From: Streptomyces sp. NBC_01288
GTDB lineage: Bacteria; Actinomycetota; Actinomycetes; Streptomycetales; Streptomycetaceae
DNA: 64,000 nt
Reading direction: 5' to 3'
Assembly (NCBI RefSeq): GCF_035982055.1
Contig: NZ_CP108427.1
Location: 8,121,001 to 8,185,000 of the forward strand
Shown: in pieces, positions 42,423 to 50,481 of the stretch
Position numbering within the stretch: position 1 is the first letter of the stretch
How the letters are laid out: the number at the start of each line of letters is the position of its first letter
Translations under genes and position numbers: made by a program
The notes under the pieces: generated by a model
The model's input: only the letters and a program-made list of their open reading frames with translations
What the model was told of the DNA's origin: nothing
Database searches by the model: none

Positions 42423-43096
42423 GCGAGCCCCAGGGCTCCGACGGCACGACCCAACGACTACCGGTCATCGAGAAGGAGACCGATCCCGGCCACGGCGGGT
42501 ACACCGCCGCGTCCGACTACGACCCCGTTCCCGTCGTCCATGACGGGGACGGCAAGGGCGGCCGCTTCTGGTCGGCGCGCCGCGTCCCCGCGGCCATCGT
42601 CGCCGTCCTGCTGCTCGCCGGCGCCGGCGCCCTGCTCTACGACGTCACCGCCGTGCGCGCGGAGCGGCCCGCCGCGCACTGGCGCCGGGAACTGGCCCGG
42701 CAGCTCGCCCAACGCCCCCTGGACGACACCTGGGTGCTCATCGGCGCCGGCATCGCCGCCGCCCTCGGCCTCTGGCTGATCGTGCTCGCGGTGACACCCG
42801 GCCTGCGCCAGGTGCTGCCGATGCGCCGCACCCACGCCGACGTCCGGGCCGGCCTGCAACGCGCCGCCGCCGCGATGGTGCTGCGCGACCGGGCCATGGA
42901 GGTCTCGGGCGTGCAGTCGGTCCGCGTACGGACCAGCCGGACCAGAGCCGACGTCCGCGCGGTGTCGCATTTCCGTGAACTCGACGACGTACGGGCCGAC
43001 TTGGACGCCGTGCTCGGCGACGCGATCACCGGGCTAGGACTCGCCCGGCCACCCGCGCTGTCGGTGCACGTCGGCCGTTCCGGCCGGAAGGGATGA
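42419..43096 (+). CDS. DUF6286-type membrane protein of the Asp23 operon
   Basis: A 225-residue protein with a polar N-terminus (1-50), a membrane helix (about 57-76), a loop, a second helix (about 103-123) and a cytoplasmic C-terminal domain with VQSVRVRTSRTRADVRAV. Topology is similar to AmaP. Start and stop overlap the neighbouring genes (ATGA), which places it in the same complex. Confidence 0.8.
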   Translation: MSEPQGSDGTTQRLPVIEKETDPGHGGYTAASDYDPVPVVHDGDGKGGRFWSARRVPAAIVAVLLLAGAGALLYDVTAVRAERPAAHWRRELARQLAQRPLDDTWVLIGAGIAAALGLWLIVLAVTPGLRQVLPMRRTHADVRAGLQRAAAAMVLRDRAMEVSGVQSVRVRTSRTRADVRAVSHFRELDDVRADLDAVLGDAITGLGLARPPALSVHVGRSGRKG

Positions 43097-43680
43097 GGCC
43101 GATGCTCAGGATCGTCAACCGCGCGGTGATCGGTGTCGTGGGCCTCGTACTGCTCGTGCTCGGCGGCTCGGTACTCGCCGTAGGCCTCGGTGTGAAGCCG
43201 CCCTCCTGGTGGATCTACGACGGGCGCCACGACGTCCTGCTGAGCGACGCCCGGCGCACGCGCTGGCGGGGCGACGGCTGGTGGTGGCCGACGGTCCTCG
43301 CCGTGCTCGCCGTCCTCGTCCTGCTGGCTCTGTGGTGGCTCGTCGCGGTGCTACGGCGCCGTCGGCTCACCGAGGTCGCCGTCAGCACCGGTGACGGCGA
43401 GGGTGCGCTACTGCGGGGCCGCGCCCTGGAGGGCGTCCTCGCCACCGACGCGGGCGCCCTGGACGGCGTGGCCCACGCGCACGTGCGGCTCGCCGGCACC
43501 CGCACCGCACCCGAGGCCCGCGTCCAGCTCAGCCTGGAACCGCACGTGGACCCCGGAGTCGCCCTCGACCACCTGACGGCCAACGCCCTTGCCCACGCCC
43601 GCGATTCGGCCGGCCTGGAGACGCTGCCGACGGAGGTCCGTCTGACGGGCGTCAAGCACCGCGCGGAGCGGGTGAGTTGA
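43093..43680 (+). CDS. amaP: Alkaline shock response membrane anchor protein
   Basis: A 195-residue AmaP-like protein with two membrane helices (about 8-32 and 65-86) and a cytoplasmic domain. WWWPTVLAVLAVLVLLALWWLV is part of the second helix region. In Staphylococcus AmaP holds Asp23 at the membrane; the operon context here supports the same role. It overlaps the preceding gene (ATGA) and ends the operon. Confidence 0.83.
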   Translation: MRPMLRIVNRAVIGVVGLVLLVLGGSVLAVGLGVKPPSWWIYDGRHDVLLSDARRTRWRGDGWWWPTVLAVLAVLVLLALWWLVAVLRRRRLTEVAVSTGDGEGALLRGRALEGVLATDAGALDGVAHAHVRLAGTRTAPEARVQLSLEPHVDPGVALDHLTANALAHARDSAGLETLPTEVRLTGVKHRAERVS

Positions 43681-43727
43681 CAGGTTGACTGATGGGTTGG
43701 CTGAGCGGGGATTGAGTTGACGGAGCG

Positions 43728-44483
43728 TCAGAACCCGTGCCGCATCCCACCGTCGACAGGCACCATGATCCCCGTCAGATAGGACGCGGCCGGCGACAGC
43801 AGAAACGCCGCCACCCGCCCGAACTCGTCCGAAGTCCCGTACCGCCGCAGCGGAATCCGCGACTCGTTGGCCGCACGCGTGGCCACCGGGTCCGCGGACA
43901 GCCCGTCCAGCTCGCGCACGCGGTCCGTGTCGATACGGGCCGGCAGCAGCCCCAGGACACGGATGTCGCGCGGGCCCAGCTCGTCCGCGAGGGACTTGGC
44001 GAAACCGGCGAGGCCGGGCCGCAAGGCGTTCGAGATCGTCAGCCCGGGGATCGGCTCGTGCACCGACCCGGAGAGCACGAAGCCGATGACACCGCCCGCC
44101 CCCAACTCCTCGGCCGCCGCGCGGGCGAGTCGCACCGCGCCCAGGAACACCGACTCGAACGACGACTGCCACTGCTCGTCGGTGGTGTCGGCGACGAACC
44201 CGGGCGGTGGTCCGCCGACGCTCACGAGGATGCCGTCGAAGCCCCCGAAGTGCTCGCGCGCGGCGGCGATCAGCCGGGCCGGTGCCTCCGCGTCGGCGTT
44301 GTCGACGGACACGCCGACCGCGTTCGGCCCCAGCTCGGCCGCCGCGTCGGCGGCCCGCTTCTCGTCGCGCCCGGTGACGACCACCTTCGCGCCGTCGGCC
44401 ACCAGCTCGCGCGCGGCGGCGTTGCCCAGCCCACGGGTGGCCCCGGTGACGACGTACACCCGGTCCTTCAGTCCAAGATCCAT
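43728..44483 (-). CDS. SDR-fold protein lacking the usual catalytic Tyr and Lys
   Basis: A 251-residue short-chain dehydrogenase-like protein. The nucleotide loop TGATRGLG (13-20) is intact, but NNAG is replaced by VGGPP near 89-93, and the YxxxK site is replaced by a segment LTISNALRPGL (148-158). Ser138/Ser140 remain. This matches the BKR-like SDR subgroup that lacks the normal tetrad. It may bind NADP(H) without standard chemistry. It starts five bases after the GH15 stop and is probably co-transcribed. Confidence 0.85.
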   Translation of the reverse strand: MDLGLKDRVYVVTGATRGLGNAAARELVADGAKVVVTGRDEKRAADAAAELGPNAVGVSVDNADAEAPARLIAAAREHFGGFDGILVSVGGPPPGFVADTTDEQWQSSFESVFLGAVRLARAAAEELGAGGVIGFVLSGSVHEPIPGLTISNALRPGLAGFAKSLADELGPRDIRVLGLLPARIDTDRVRELDGLSADPVATRAANESRIPLRRYGTSDEFGRVAAFLLSPAASYLTGIMVPVDGGMRHGF

Positions 44484-44488
44484 GACCC

Positions 44489-46276
44489 CTATCCTGCCTC
44501 CTCGTCCCCGAACAGGGTGAGGGCGGTGTTCACCAGGCCGATGTGGCTGAACGCCTGCGGGAAGTTGCCCAGCAGACGGCCGGCCACCGGGTCGTACTCC
44601 TCCGCGAGCAGCCCCACGTCGTTCGCGAGCCCCACCAGCCGCTCGAAAAGCACCCGGGCCTCCTTCCGGCGGCCCGTCATCTGGAGTGCGTCCACGAGCC
44701 AGAAGGAGCACGCCAGGAAGGCGCCCTCGTCGCCGGGCAGCCCGTCCACCTGGGTGTCGGCGGCGGTGTCGTAGCGGCGAACGAAGCCGTCATGGCCCAG
44801 GGCCTCGCGGACCGCGTCGACCGTGCCGACGACCCGCGGATCATCGGGCGGCAGGAAGCCGAAGCGGGGGATGAGCAGCAGGGCGGCGTCGAGTTCCTGC
44901 GAGCCGTAGTACTGCGTGAACGTGTTGCGTTCCGGGTCGTAGCCCTTCTCGCACACGTCCCGGTGCACCGCGTCCCGCAGCTCGCGCCAGCCCTCCAGGT
45001 CGCCGGGCAGGTCGGCGTACTCTTCCAGGGTGCGGACGGCGCGGTCGGCGGCCACCCACACCATGACCTTGGAGTGCACGAAGTGCCGGCGTCCGCCGCG
45101 CACCTCCCACAGGCCCTCGTCCGGCTGCTGCCACTGCGCGCGCAGCCACTCCAGGAGGACGGCCTGGAGCGACCACATGTGCGGCTTGGGGGACAGACCC
45201 GCGCGGCGGGCCAGCCACAGGGAGTCCAGGACCTCTCCGTAGACGTCGAGTTGGAGCTGGTTGACGGCGCCGTTGCCGATCCGGACGGGGGCCGAACCGG
45301 CGAAGCCGGAGAGGTGCGGCAGTTCGAACTCGGGGAGCCGTCGTTCGCCCGCCACGCCGTACATGATCTGGAGGTCCGCGGGATCGCCGGCGACCGCGCG
45401 GAGCAGCCAGTCGCGCCAGGCCTCGGCCTCCTTGTGGTAGCCCGCGGCGACCAGGGCGCCCAGGGTGAGGCTCGAATCGCGCAGCCAGCAGTAGCGGTAG
45501 TCCCAGTTGCGGACGCCGCCCATCTCCTCGGGGAGTGACGTGGTGGCCGCGGCGACGATGCCACCGGTCGGGCGGTAGGTGAGCGCCTTGAGCGTGATCA
45601 GGGACCGCACGACCGCGTCCCTGTACGGGCCGTCGTAGCGGCAGCGGGCCACCCAGCGCCTCCAGTCCGCGACGCTGGTGCGCAGCGACTTGTAGGGGTC
45701 GACGAGCGGCGGACGGGGCTCGTGCGAGGGGTGCCAGGTGAGGACGAAGGCGACCCTCTGGCCGGCCTCGACGGTGAACTCCGAGAGGGTGCTGAAGTCC
45801 TCGCCCCAGGTGCGCACCTCGGGCTCGCTGCGCAGCCACACCGAGTCGGGGCCCGCGACGGCCACATGGTGCCCGTCGGACCGGCGCATCCACGGCACGA
45901 CCGCGCCGTAGTCGAAGCGGAGACGGAGCCTGCTGTGGACGGTGACCTTGCCGCTGACGCCTTCCACGATGCGTACGACGTCGGGGGCGCGGTGGCGCTG
46001 GGGCATCAGGTCGGTGACACGGATCGTGCCTTCGTCGGTCTCCCACTCCGTGTCCAGGACCAGGGTGTCGGGGCGGTAGGCGCGGCGGGTGCAGCGGTCC
46101 GCGCCCTTGGGGGCGATGCGCCAGTGGCCGTTGTCCTCGTCGCCGAGCATTCTGGCGAAGCAGGCGGCCGAGTCGAAGCGTGGCAGGCACAGCCAGTCGA
46201 CCGAGCCGTCCATGCCGACCAGGGCCGCGGTCTGTTCGTCGCCGATGAGGGCGTAGTCCTCGATACGTGGGTGCAC
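44489..46276 (-). CDS. Glycoside hydrolase family 15 protein (glucoamylase/trehalase-like)
   Basis: A 595-residue cytoplasmic protein with the GH15 start HPRIEDYALIGDEQTAALVG, a beta-sandwich N-domain, and the (alpha/alpha)6 catalytic barrel with RNWDYRYCWLRDSSLTLGAL and a late EEYDP motif carrying a likely catalytic glutamate. Actinobacterial members include trehalases and dextrin glucosidases; the sequence alone does not choose. GTG at 46276 has AGGGAA upstream. No signal peptide. Confidence 0.9.
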   Translation of the reverse strand: MHPRIEDYALIGDEQTAALVGMDGSVDWLCLPRFDSAACFARMLGDEDNGHWRIAPKGADRCTRRAYRPDTLVLDTEWETDEGTIRVTDLMPQRHRAPDVVRIVEGVSGKVTVHSRLRLRFDYGAVVPWMRRSDGHHVAVAGPDSVWLRSEPEVRTWGEDFSTLSEFTVEAGQRVAFVLTWHPSHEPRPPLVDPYKSLRTSVADWRRWVARCRYDGPYRDAVVRSLITLKALTYRPTGGIVAAATTSLPEEMGGVRNWDYRYCWLRDSSLTLGALVAAGYHKEAEAWRDWLLRAVAGDPADLQIMYGVAGERRLPEFELPHLSGFAGSAPVRIGNGAVNQLQLDVYGEVLDSLWLARRAGLSPKPHMWSLQAVLLEWLRAQWQQPDEGLWEVRGGRRHFVHSKVMVWVAADRAVRTLEEYADLPGDLEGWRELRDAVHRDVCEKGYDPERNTFTQYYGSQELDAALLLIPRFGFLPPDDPRVVGTVDAVREALGHDGFVRRYDTAADTQVDGLPGDEGAFLACSFWLVDALQMTGRRKEARVLFERLVGLANDVGLLAEEYDPVAGRLLGNFPQAFSHIGLVNTALTLFGDEEAG

Positions 46277-46339
46277 GGGGTGCGGGTTCCCTGCCTGTCG
46301 GTGAGGCAATCAAGGTTCGGGGCCGGGCGGGTGAAGAGA

Positions 46340-46385
46340 AGCCCGGGTCACACGGTCGCGGGAGCCCGGCTCACACGGTCGCGGG
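46340..46385. repeat. 23-base tandem duplication at the SURF1 stop
   Basis: AGCCCGGGTCACACGGTCGCGGG (46340-46362) is followed directly by a copy with one change (46363-46385). The second contains the SURF1 stop codon, so the 3' end of the gene has been duplicated in place. Confidence 0.85.
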
Positions 46386-47165
46386 CTCGGCCTCCGCTGC
46401 CTGCTCTTCCTTCGCCGCCGCCTCCCGGCGGTCGCGGGCCTCGCGGCGGGCGAGGACCACGTAGCCGACGGGTACGGCCGCGGCGAACAGCCACCACTGG
46501 ATCATGTACGCGTAGTTCAGCGGGGCGTCTTCCTTGCCCGGGTCGGAGATCTGCTCCGGCGTGTCACCCTTCGGCTCCGGCGCGGTCTGCTCGACGTAAC
46601 CGCCGAGCACCTGGGCGTCGAGCCGCTTCGCCTGCTCCTCGCTGTTGATCAACATGATCTGGCGATCGGGCAGGCCCTTGATGTCCTTGATGCCGCTGGC
46701 CGCGGTCGTCTCGTCGGCCATCAGGCGTCCGGTGATCGTGGTCTTGCCGCTCGGGGGCGCGGGGATCTTCGGGAAGGCCGTCTGCACCCCCGTCGCCGGG
46801 ATCCATCCACGGTTGATCAACACGACCTTGCCGTCCGTCAACACGAACGGGGTGAGGACATGGAAGCCGACCTCGTCGTCGTCATTGGTACGACGCCGGA
46901 CGACGACTTCTTTAGAAGTCTCGAAGGTGCCGGTCGCGGTGACGGTGCGGTACTTCTCCGTACGGGTGACCGCGTGCCCCGGGGTGCTGATCGTCTCCAC
47001 GGGGACCGGCTTGGCGTGCAGCGCGTTCGTGACCAACTGGTTCCGGGCGCTGCGCATCTCGTAGCGGTGCATCTGCCAGATGCCCAGCCTGATCATCGTC
47101 GGGATCAGGAGAAGGGTGATCAACGCGAGGATCACCCACTGCCGGGACATCAGGAAGCGGTACAC
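46371..47165 (-). CDS. SURF1 family cytochrome oxidase assembly protein
   Basis: A 264-residue membrane protein that helps assemble aa3-type cytochrome c oxidase. It has an N-terminal helix (SRQWVILALITLLLIPTM), the family motif GIWQMHRYEMR, a periplasmic-side domain with LINRGWIPA, and a second helix near 217-240 (MIQWWLFAAAVPVGYVVL). GTG at 47165 fits the usual VYRFL start; ATG at 47198 is possible. The start codon overlaps an 11-pair palindrome. Confidence 0.9.
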   Translation of the reverse strand: MYRFLMSRQWVILALITLLLIPTMIRLGIWQMHRYEMRSARNQLVTNALHAKPVPVETISTPGHAVTRTEKYRTVTATGTFETSKEVVVRRRTNDDDEVGFHVLTPFVLTDGKVVLINRGWIPATGVQTAFPKIPAPPSGKTTITGRLMADETTAASGIKDIKGLPDRQIMLINSEEQAKRLDAQVLGGYVEQTAPEPKGDTPEQISDPGKEDAPLNYAYMIQWWLFAAAVPVGYVVLARREARDRREAAAKEEQAAEAEPATV

Positions 47166-47193
47166 CCCACGACCGTACAACTCGGTCGTGGGG
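47165..47193 (-). promoter_or_regulatory. 11-pair perfect palindrome at the SURF1 start
   Basis: CCCCACGACCG (47165-47175) and CGGTCGTGGGG (47183-47193) with loop TACAACT. It ends on the first base of the SURF1 GTG. It may be a terminator for the upstream zinc-finger gene, an operator, or an RNA hairpin that hides the start. Confidence 0.6.
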
Positions 47194-47250
47194 CGCATTC
47201 AGGGGGGTACCGGAAGGGATACGGGGTCCGGCTCCCGGAAGGCCGGTGGC

Positions 47251-47484
47251 TCACACCTTGTCGATGATCCCCACCATCCCCTCCGCCCGCGCACAGTGGC
47301 CCCCGCAGAACCAGCGGCCCTCGACCTCCACGCCCTGGCCGATGATCTGCACCCGGCAGTGCTCGCAGATCGGGGCCATGCGGTGGATCGCGCAGGAGAA
47401 GCAGTCGAAGACGTGCACCGCGCCCTGCGCGTGCACCTCGAAGCTCATGCCGTAGTCATTGCCGCATACTTCACATCTCGCCAT
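47251..47484 (-). CDS. Small zinc-finger protein, function unknown
   Basis: A 77-residue protein with four Cys clusters: CEVCGNDY (4-7), CFSC, CEHC, and CGGHC, spaced like two zinc ribbons or a LIM-type domain. It is acidic-neutral and has no signal. ATG at 47484 was chosen because homology-like sequence begins there. It lies upstream of SURF1 on the same strand. I know of homologues in Streptomyces but no function. Confidence 0.75.
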   Translation of the reverse strand: MARCEVCGNDYGMSFEVHAQGAVHVFDCFSCAIHRMAPICEHCRVQIIGQGVEVEGRWFCGGHCARAEGMVGIIDKV

Positions 47485-47633
47485 GCGCCACAGGGTGGGC
47501 CGTCCGCCGGGCACGGGCGAGCGGGCGCGGGGCGAGTCGTACGACAATCACCCGTCCGTACGGTCCGTGCGGCGCGCTCGGTCCGTGCGACCGAGGTGAT
47601 CGGCCGCAGGGCGTACGGCCCCGCGCGGCGCGC

Positions 47634-48617
47634 TCAGCCCGCCGCCTCGACGTCCCGCAGCAGCTGCCCGAACGCCGCCTCGTCCACCACCGGCGTGCCG
47701 AACTGCTTGGCCTTGACCACCTTCGAGGTGCCCGAGTCCGGGTCGTTCGTAACGAGGAGGCTGGTCAGCCGGGACAGGCTCGTCGCGACATGCAGGCCGG
47801 CCTCCACGGCCCGGTCCTCCAGCAGCTCGCGCTCGACGGACGTGTCCCCGGAGAACGCGATCCGCATCCCCTGCTTGAGCGGCCTGCCGTCCTCGAAGCG
47901 CCCCGGGTTGGGGTACGGGCACGCGGGCCGCTTGCGCGCGGGACGCCAACCGCCCGCCCCGAAGCCGCCGTAGCCCCCCGCCTGCTGCCCGATCCGGGGT
48001 GCGGGCTGGGCCCATTCCGTCAGCGGCCGGCACTCGTGCAGCGGCAGCCGTACGCCGCCCTGAGCCGCCGCCCGGAGGCTCGGGCGGAAGGCTTCCGCGA
48101 GCACGCGCGCGTCGTCGAGCGCGTGGTGCGCGCGCTGCTGGACGACGCCGAAGTGCGCTGCCAGGGACTCCAGTTTGTGGTTGGGCAGCGGCAGGCTCAG
48201 CTCCTTGGAAAGCGCGATGGTGCACAGCCGCTGGCGGACCGGGGGCTCGATCTGCACGCGCGCGTACTCCCGCGCGATCATCTGCCAGTCGAAGACCGCG
48301 TTGTGCGCGACCAACACCCGGCCCTCCAGGCGGGTCGCGAACTCCTCGGCGATGTCCTTGAAGAGGGGCGCGCCCTCCAGGACGTCACTCGTCAGACCGT
48401 GGATCCACACGGGGCCGGGATCGCGCTCCGGGTTGACCATCGTGTACCAGTGGTCCTCGACCTCGCCGAGCGCGTCCAGACGGTAGACGGCCGCGGAGAT
48501 TATCCGGTCGTCCCGGGCCAGGCCGGTGGTCTCCACGTCAACTACCGCATACCCCTGGGGATATGCGGCCGGCCACGGAGTGGCTGCGGACACTGTCGGC
48601 GAGTGGTCTTCGAGCAT
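47634..48617 (-). CDS. DEDDh 3'-5' exonuclease with C-terminal BRCT domain
   Basis: A 327-residue protein. The exonuclease domain has ExoI motif VVDVETTG (D27, E29), ExoII VLVAHNAVFDWQMIA and ExoIII HHALDDARVLAEAF, the DnaQ-like DEDDh set. A Gly/Pro linker follows, then a BRCT domain (about 245-325; MRIAFSGDTSVERE, SLLVTNDPDSGTSKVVKA). This pairing suggests a role in DNA repair or replication fidelity. ATG at 48617 is used; GTG at 48623 is also possible. Confidence 0.9.
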   Translation of the reverse strand: MLEDHSPTVSAATPWPAAYPQGYAVVDVETTGLARDDRIISAAVYRLDALGEVEDHWYTMVNPERDPGPVWIHGLTSDVLEGAPLFKDIAEEFATRLEGRVLVAHNAVFDWQMIAREYARVQIEPPVRQRLCTIALSKELSLPLPNHKLESLAAHFGVVQQRAHHALDDARVLAEAFRPSLRAAAQGGVRLPLHECRPLTEWAQPAPRIGQQAGGYGGFGAGGWRPARKRPACPYPNPGRFEDGRPLKQGMRIAFSGDTSVERELLEDRAVEAGLHVATSLSRLTSLLVTNDPDSGTSKVVKAKQFGTPVVDEAAFGQLLRDVEAAG

Positions 48618-48789
48618 GGTCACTGAGGATACGGGCCGCCACTGACAGTCCTGTCCCTCAGGTCGCCCGCCCCGCCCGCCCGTTCGGGCCCGCCGAATGC
48701 GCGTGCGCGTGGCTATGGACCTTTTGCCCGCCCGGTGCAAGCGTGCTGCCCGCCTGACGGATGACGGCCTACGAAGGGCGGTACGGCGT

Positions 48790-49587
48790 ATGGCACGCGT
48801 ACGGTACGGCGCACGGACCGAGGCGGAGATCGCCGCCGCACGCACGGCGAGCTCCAAGCTCCCCGACATCTGGTCCACCGGTGTGGTGGCCGTCTGGGAG
48901 AGCGACCCGGACGCGGTCGCGGCGGTCCTGCCGCCGCCCCTCAAGCCCACCGGGCGGCCCCTGGTCCGGGTGAACATCAGCAAGGTGGAGCTGACCGGAT
49001 ACCCCCTGGGCGCGGGCTCGTTCGCGGTCGCCGCCGCGCACGACGGCGTCGAGGGCTGGTACCCCCTGGTGATGCCGATGACCCACGAACGGGCCCTCAC
49101 CGGCGGCCGCGAGGTCTTCGGAGAGCCCAAGAAACTCGGCGAGGTGACCGTCGAGCGCGTGGGCCTCGTCGTGCACGCGTCCCTCGCCCGGCACGGCATC
49201 GCGTTCGTGGAGGTCCGCGGCGCGATCAGCGAGGAACTGCCCCTCCCCGGGCCGACCCAGAAGACCGACTTCTACTTCAAGTTCCTTCCCGCGGTGGACG
49301 GTTCGGGCTTCGACGCCGACCCCGTGCTCGTGCACTGCCTGCGCAACGAGAAGGTCCGCCGCCTCGAACGCGTCACCGGAGACGTCGTTCTACGGGAGTC
49401 CATGTACGACCCGGTCGCCGACCTCCCGGTACGCACTCTCGTCGACATCACCATCGGCGAGAAGACCAGCGACCAGCGCGGCAGGGTCGTCGAACGGGTC
49501 GACGCGCGGGCCCTGTTGCCGTACATCCACCAGCGCTACGACGACCCGCAGCAGATCCACGACGGACCGCCCGAGGGGAGTGCGTAA
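48790..49587 (+). CDS. Acetoacetate decarboxylase-family protein
   Basis: A 265-residue protein of the ADC-like superfamily. It has VNISKVELTGYPLGAGSF, then YPLVMPMTHERALTGGREVFGEPKKLGEV, where the paired lysines stand near the Schiff-base lysine region. The superfamily includes decarboxylases and aldolase-dehydratases. It begins a four-gene unit whose next start overlaps its stop (TAATG). The substrate is not evident. Confidence 0.82.
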   Translation: MARVRYGARTEAEIAAARTASSKLPDIWSTGVVAVWESDPDAVAAVLPPPLKPTGRPLVRVNISKVELTGYPLGAGSFAVAAAHDGVEGWYPLVMPMTHERALTGGREVFGEPKKLGEVTVERVGLVVHASLARHGIAFVEVRGAISEELPLPGPTQKTDFYFKFLPAVDGSGFDADPVLVHCLRNEKVRRLERVTGDVVLRESMYDPVADLPVRTLVDITIGEKTSDQRGRVVERVDARALLPYIHQRYDDPQQIHDGPPEGSA

Positions 49588-50471
49588 TGGAGTTGGGGGA
49601 GGGTCAGGTCGCCGTCGTCACCGGGGCCGCGAGCGGGATCGGGCTCGCGATGGCACGGCGGTTCGCCGCCGACGGGCTCAAGGTGGTCCTCGCCGACGTC
49701 GAGCAGGGGGCCCTCGACAAGGCCGCCGCCGATCTGCGCGCCGACGGTGCCGACGTGCACGCGCGCGTGGTCGACGTCGGCGTACGCCAACAGGTCCTGG
49801 ATCTCGCCGAGTCGGCCTACGAGACGTACGGCGCCGTCCACGTCCTGTGCAACAACGCCGGGGTCGGCTCGGGTGCCGAGGGCCGGATGTGGGAGCACGA
49901 ACCGAACGACTGGCAGTGGGCGTTCGCCGTCAACGTGTGGGGTGTCTTCCACGGCATCCAGGCGTTCGTGCCGAGGATGATCAAGTCCGGTCAACCCGGT
50001 CATGTCGTCAACACGTCCTCCGGGGACGGCGGTATCGCCCCGCTGCCCACCGCCTCGGTGTACGCCGTCACCAAGGCCGCCGTCGTGACGATGACCGAAT
50101 CCCTGTACGCCCACTTGAAGGCGGAGCACGCGCGCGTGGGCGCCTCGGTGCTCTTCCCGGGGCCGCACATGCTGCGCACGGGCCTGTGGGAGTCGCACCG
50201 CAACCGGCCCGACCGGTACGCCAAAGAGCGCCCCCGTAGGACCCCTTATCGCAGCCTCGACCAGTGGGAGACCGCGATGAAGGAGGCGGGCAAGGAGGTC
50301 GCCTTCACGCCCGTCGAGGAGGTCGCCGACCTCGTCGTGGACGGCGTCCGCGCGGACCGCTTCTGGCTGCTGCCCGAGAGCGAGCACAGCGACGCCCAGA
50401 TCCGGGCGAGGGCGGGCTCGATGCTCGACCGCGCGAACCCGTCGTACCTAGAGAGCTTCATCCTGGACTGA
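49587..50471 (+). CDS. SDR family NAD(P)-dependent oxidoreductase
   Basis: A 294-residue classical SDR. The nucleotide loop TGAASGIG is at 12-19, NNAG at 89-92, serine at 144-145 and the catalytic YAVTK with Y159 and K163. A C-terminal extension after residue 230 is longer than in standard members and is rich in charged residues. The start overlaps the ADC-family stop, so expression is coupled. It would oxidise a hydroxyl or reduce a ketone in the pathway encoded here. Confidence 0.92.
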   Translation: MELGEGQVAVVTGAASGIGLAMARRFAADGLKVVLADVEQGALDKAAADLRADGADVHARVVDVGVRQQVLDLAESAYETYGAVHVLCNNAGVGSGAEGRMWEHEPNDWQWAFAVNVWGVFHGIQAFVPRMIKSGQPGHVVNTSSGDGGIAPLPTASVYAVTKAAVVTMTESLYAHLKAEHARVGASVLFPGPHMLRTGLWESHRNRPDRYAKERPRRTPYRSLDQWETAMKEAGKEVAFTPVEEVADLVVDGVRADRFWLLPESEHSDAQIRARAGSMLDRANPSYLESFILD

Positions 50472-50481
50472 GGGGGCTGTT

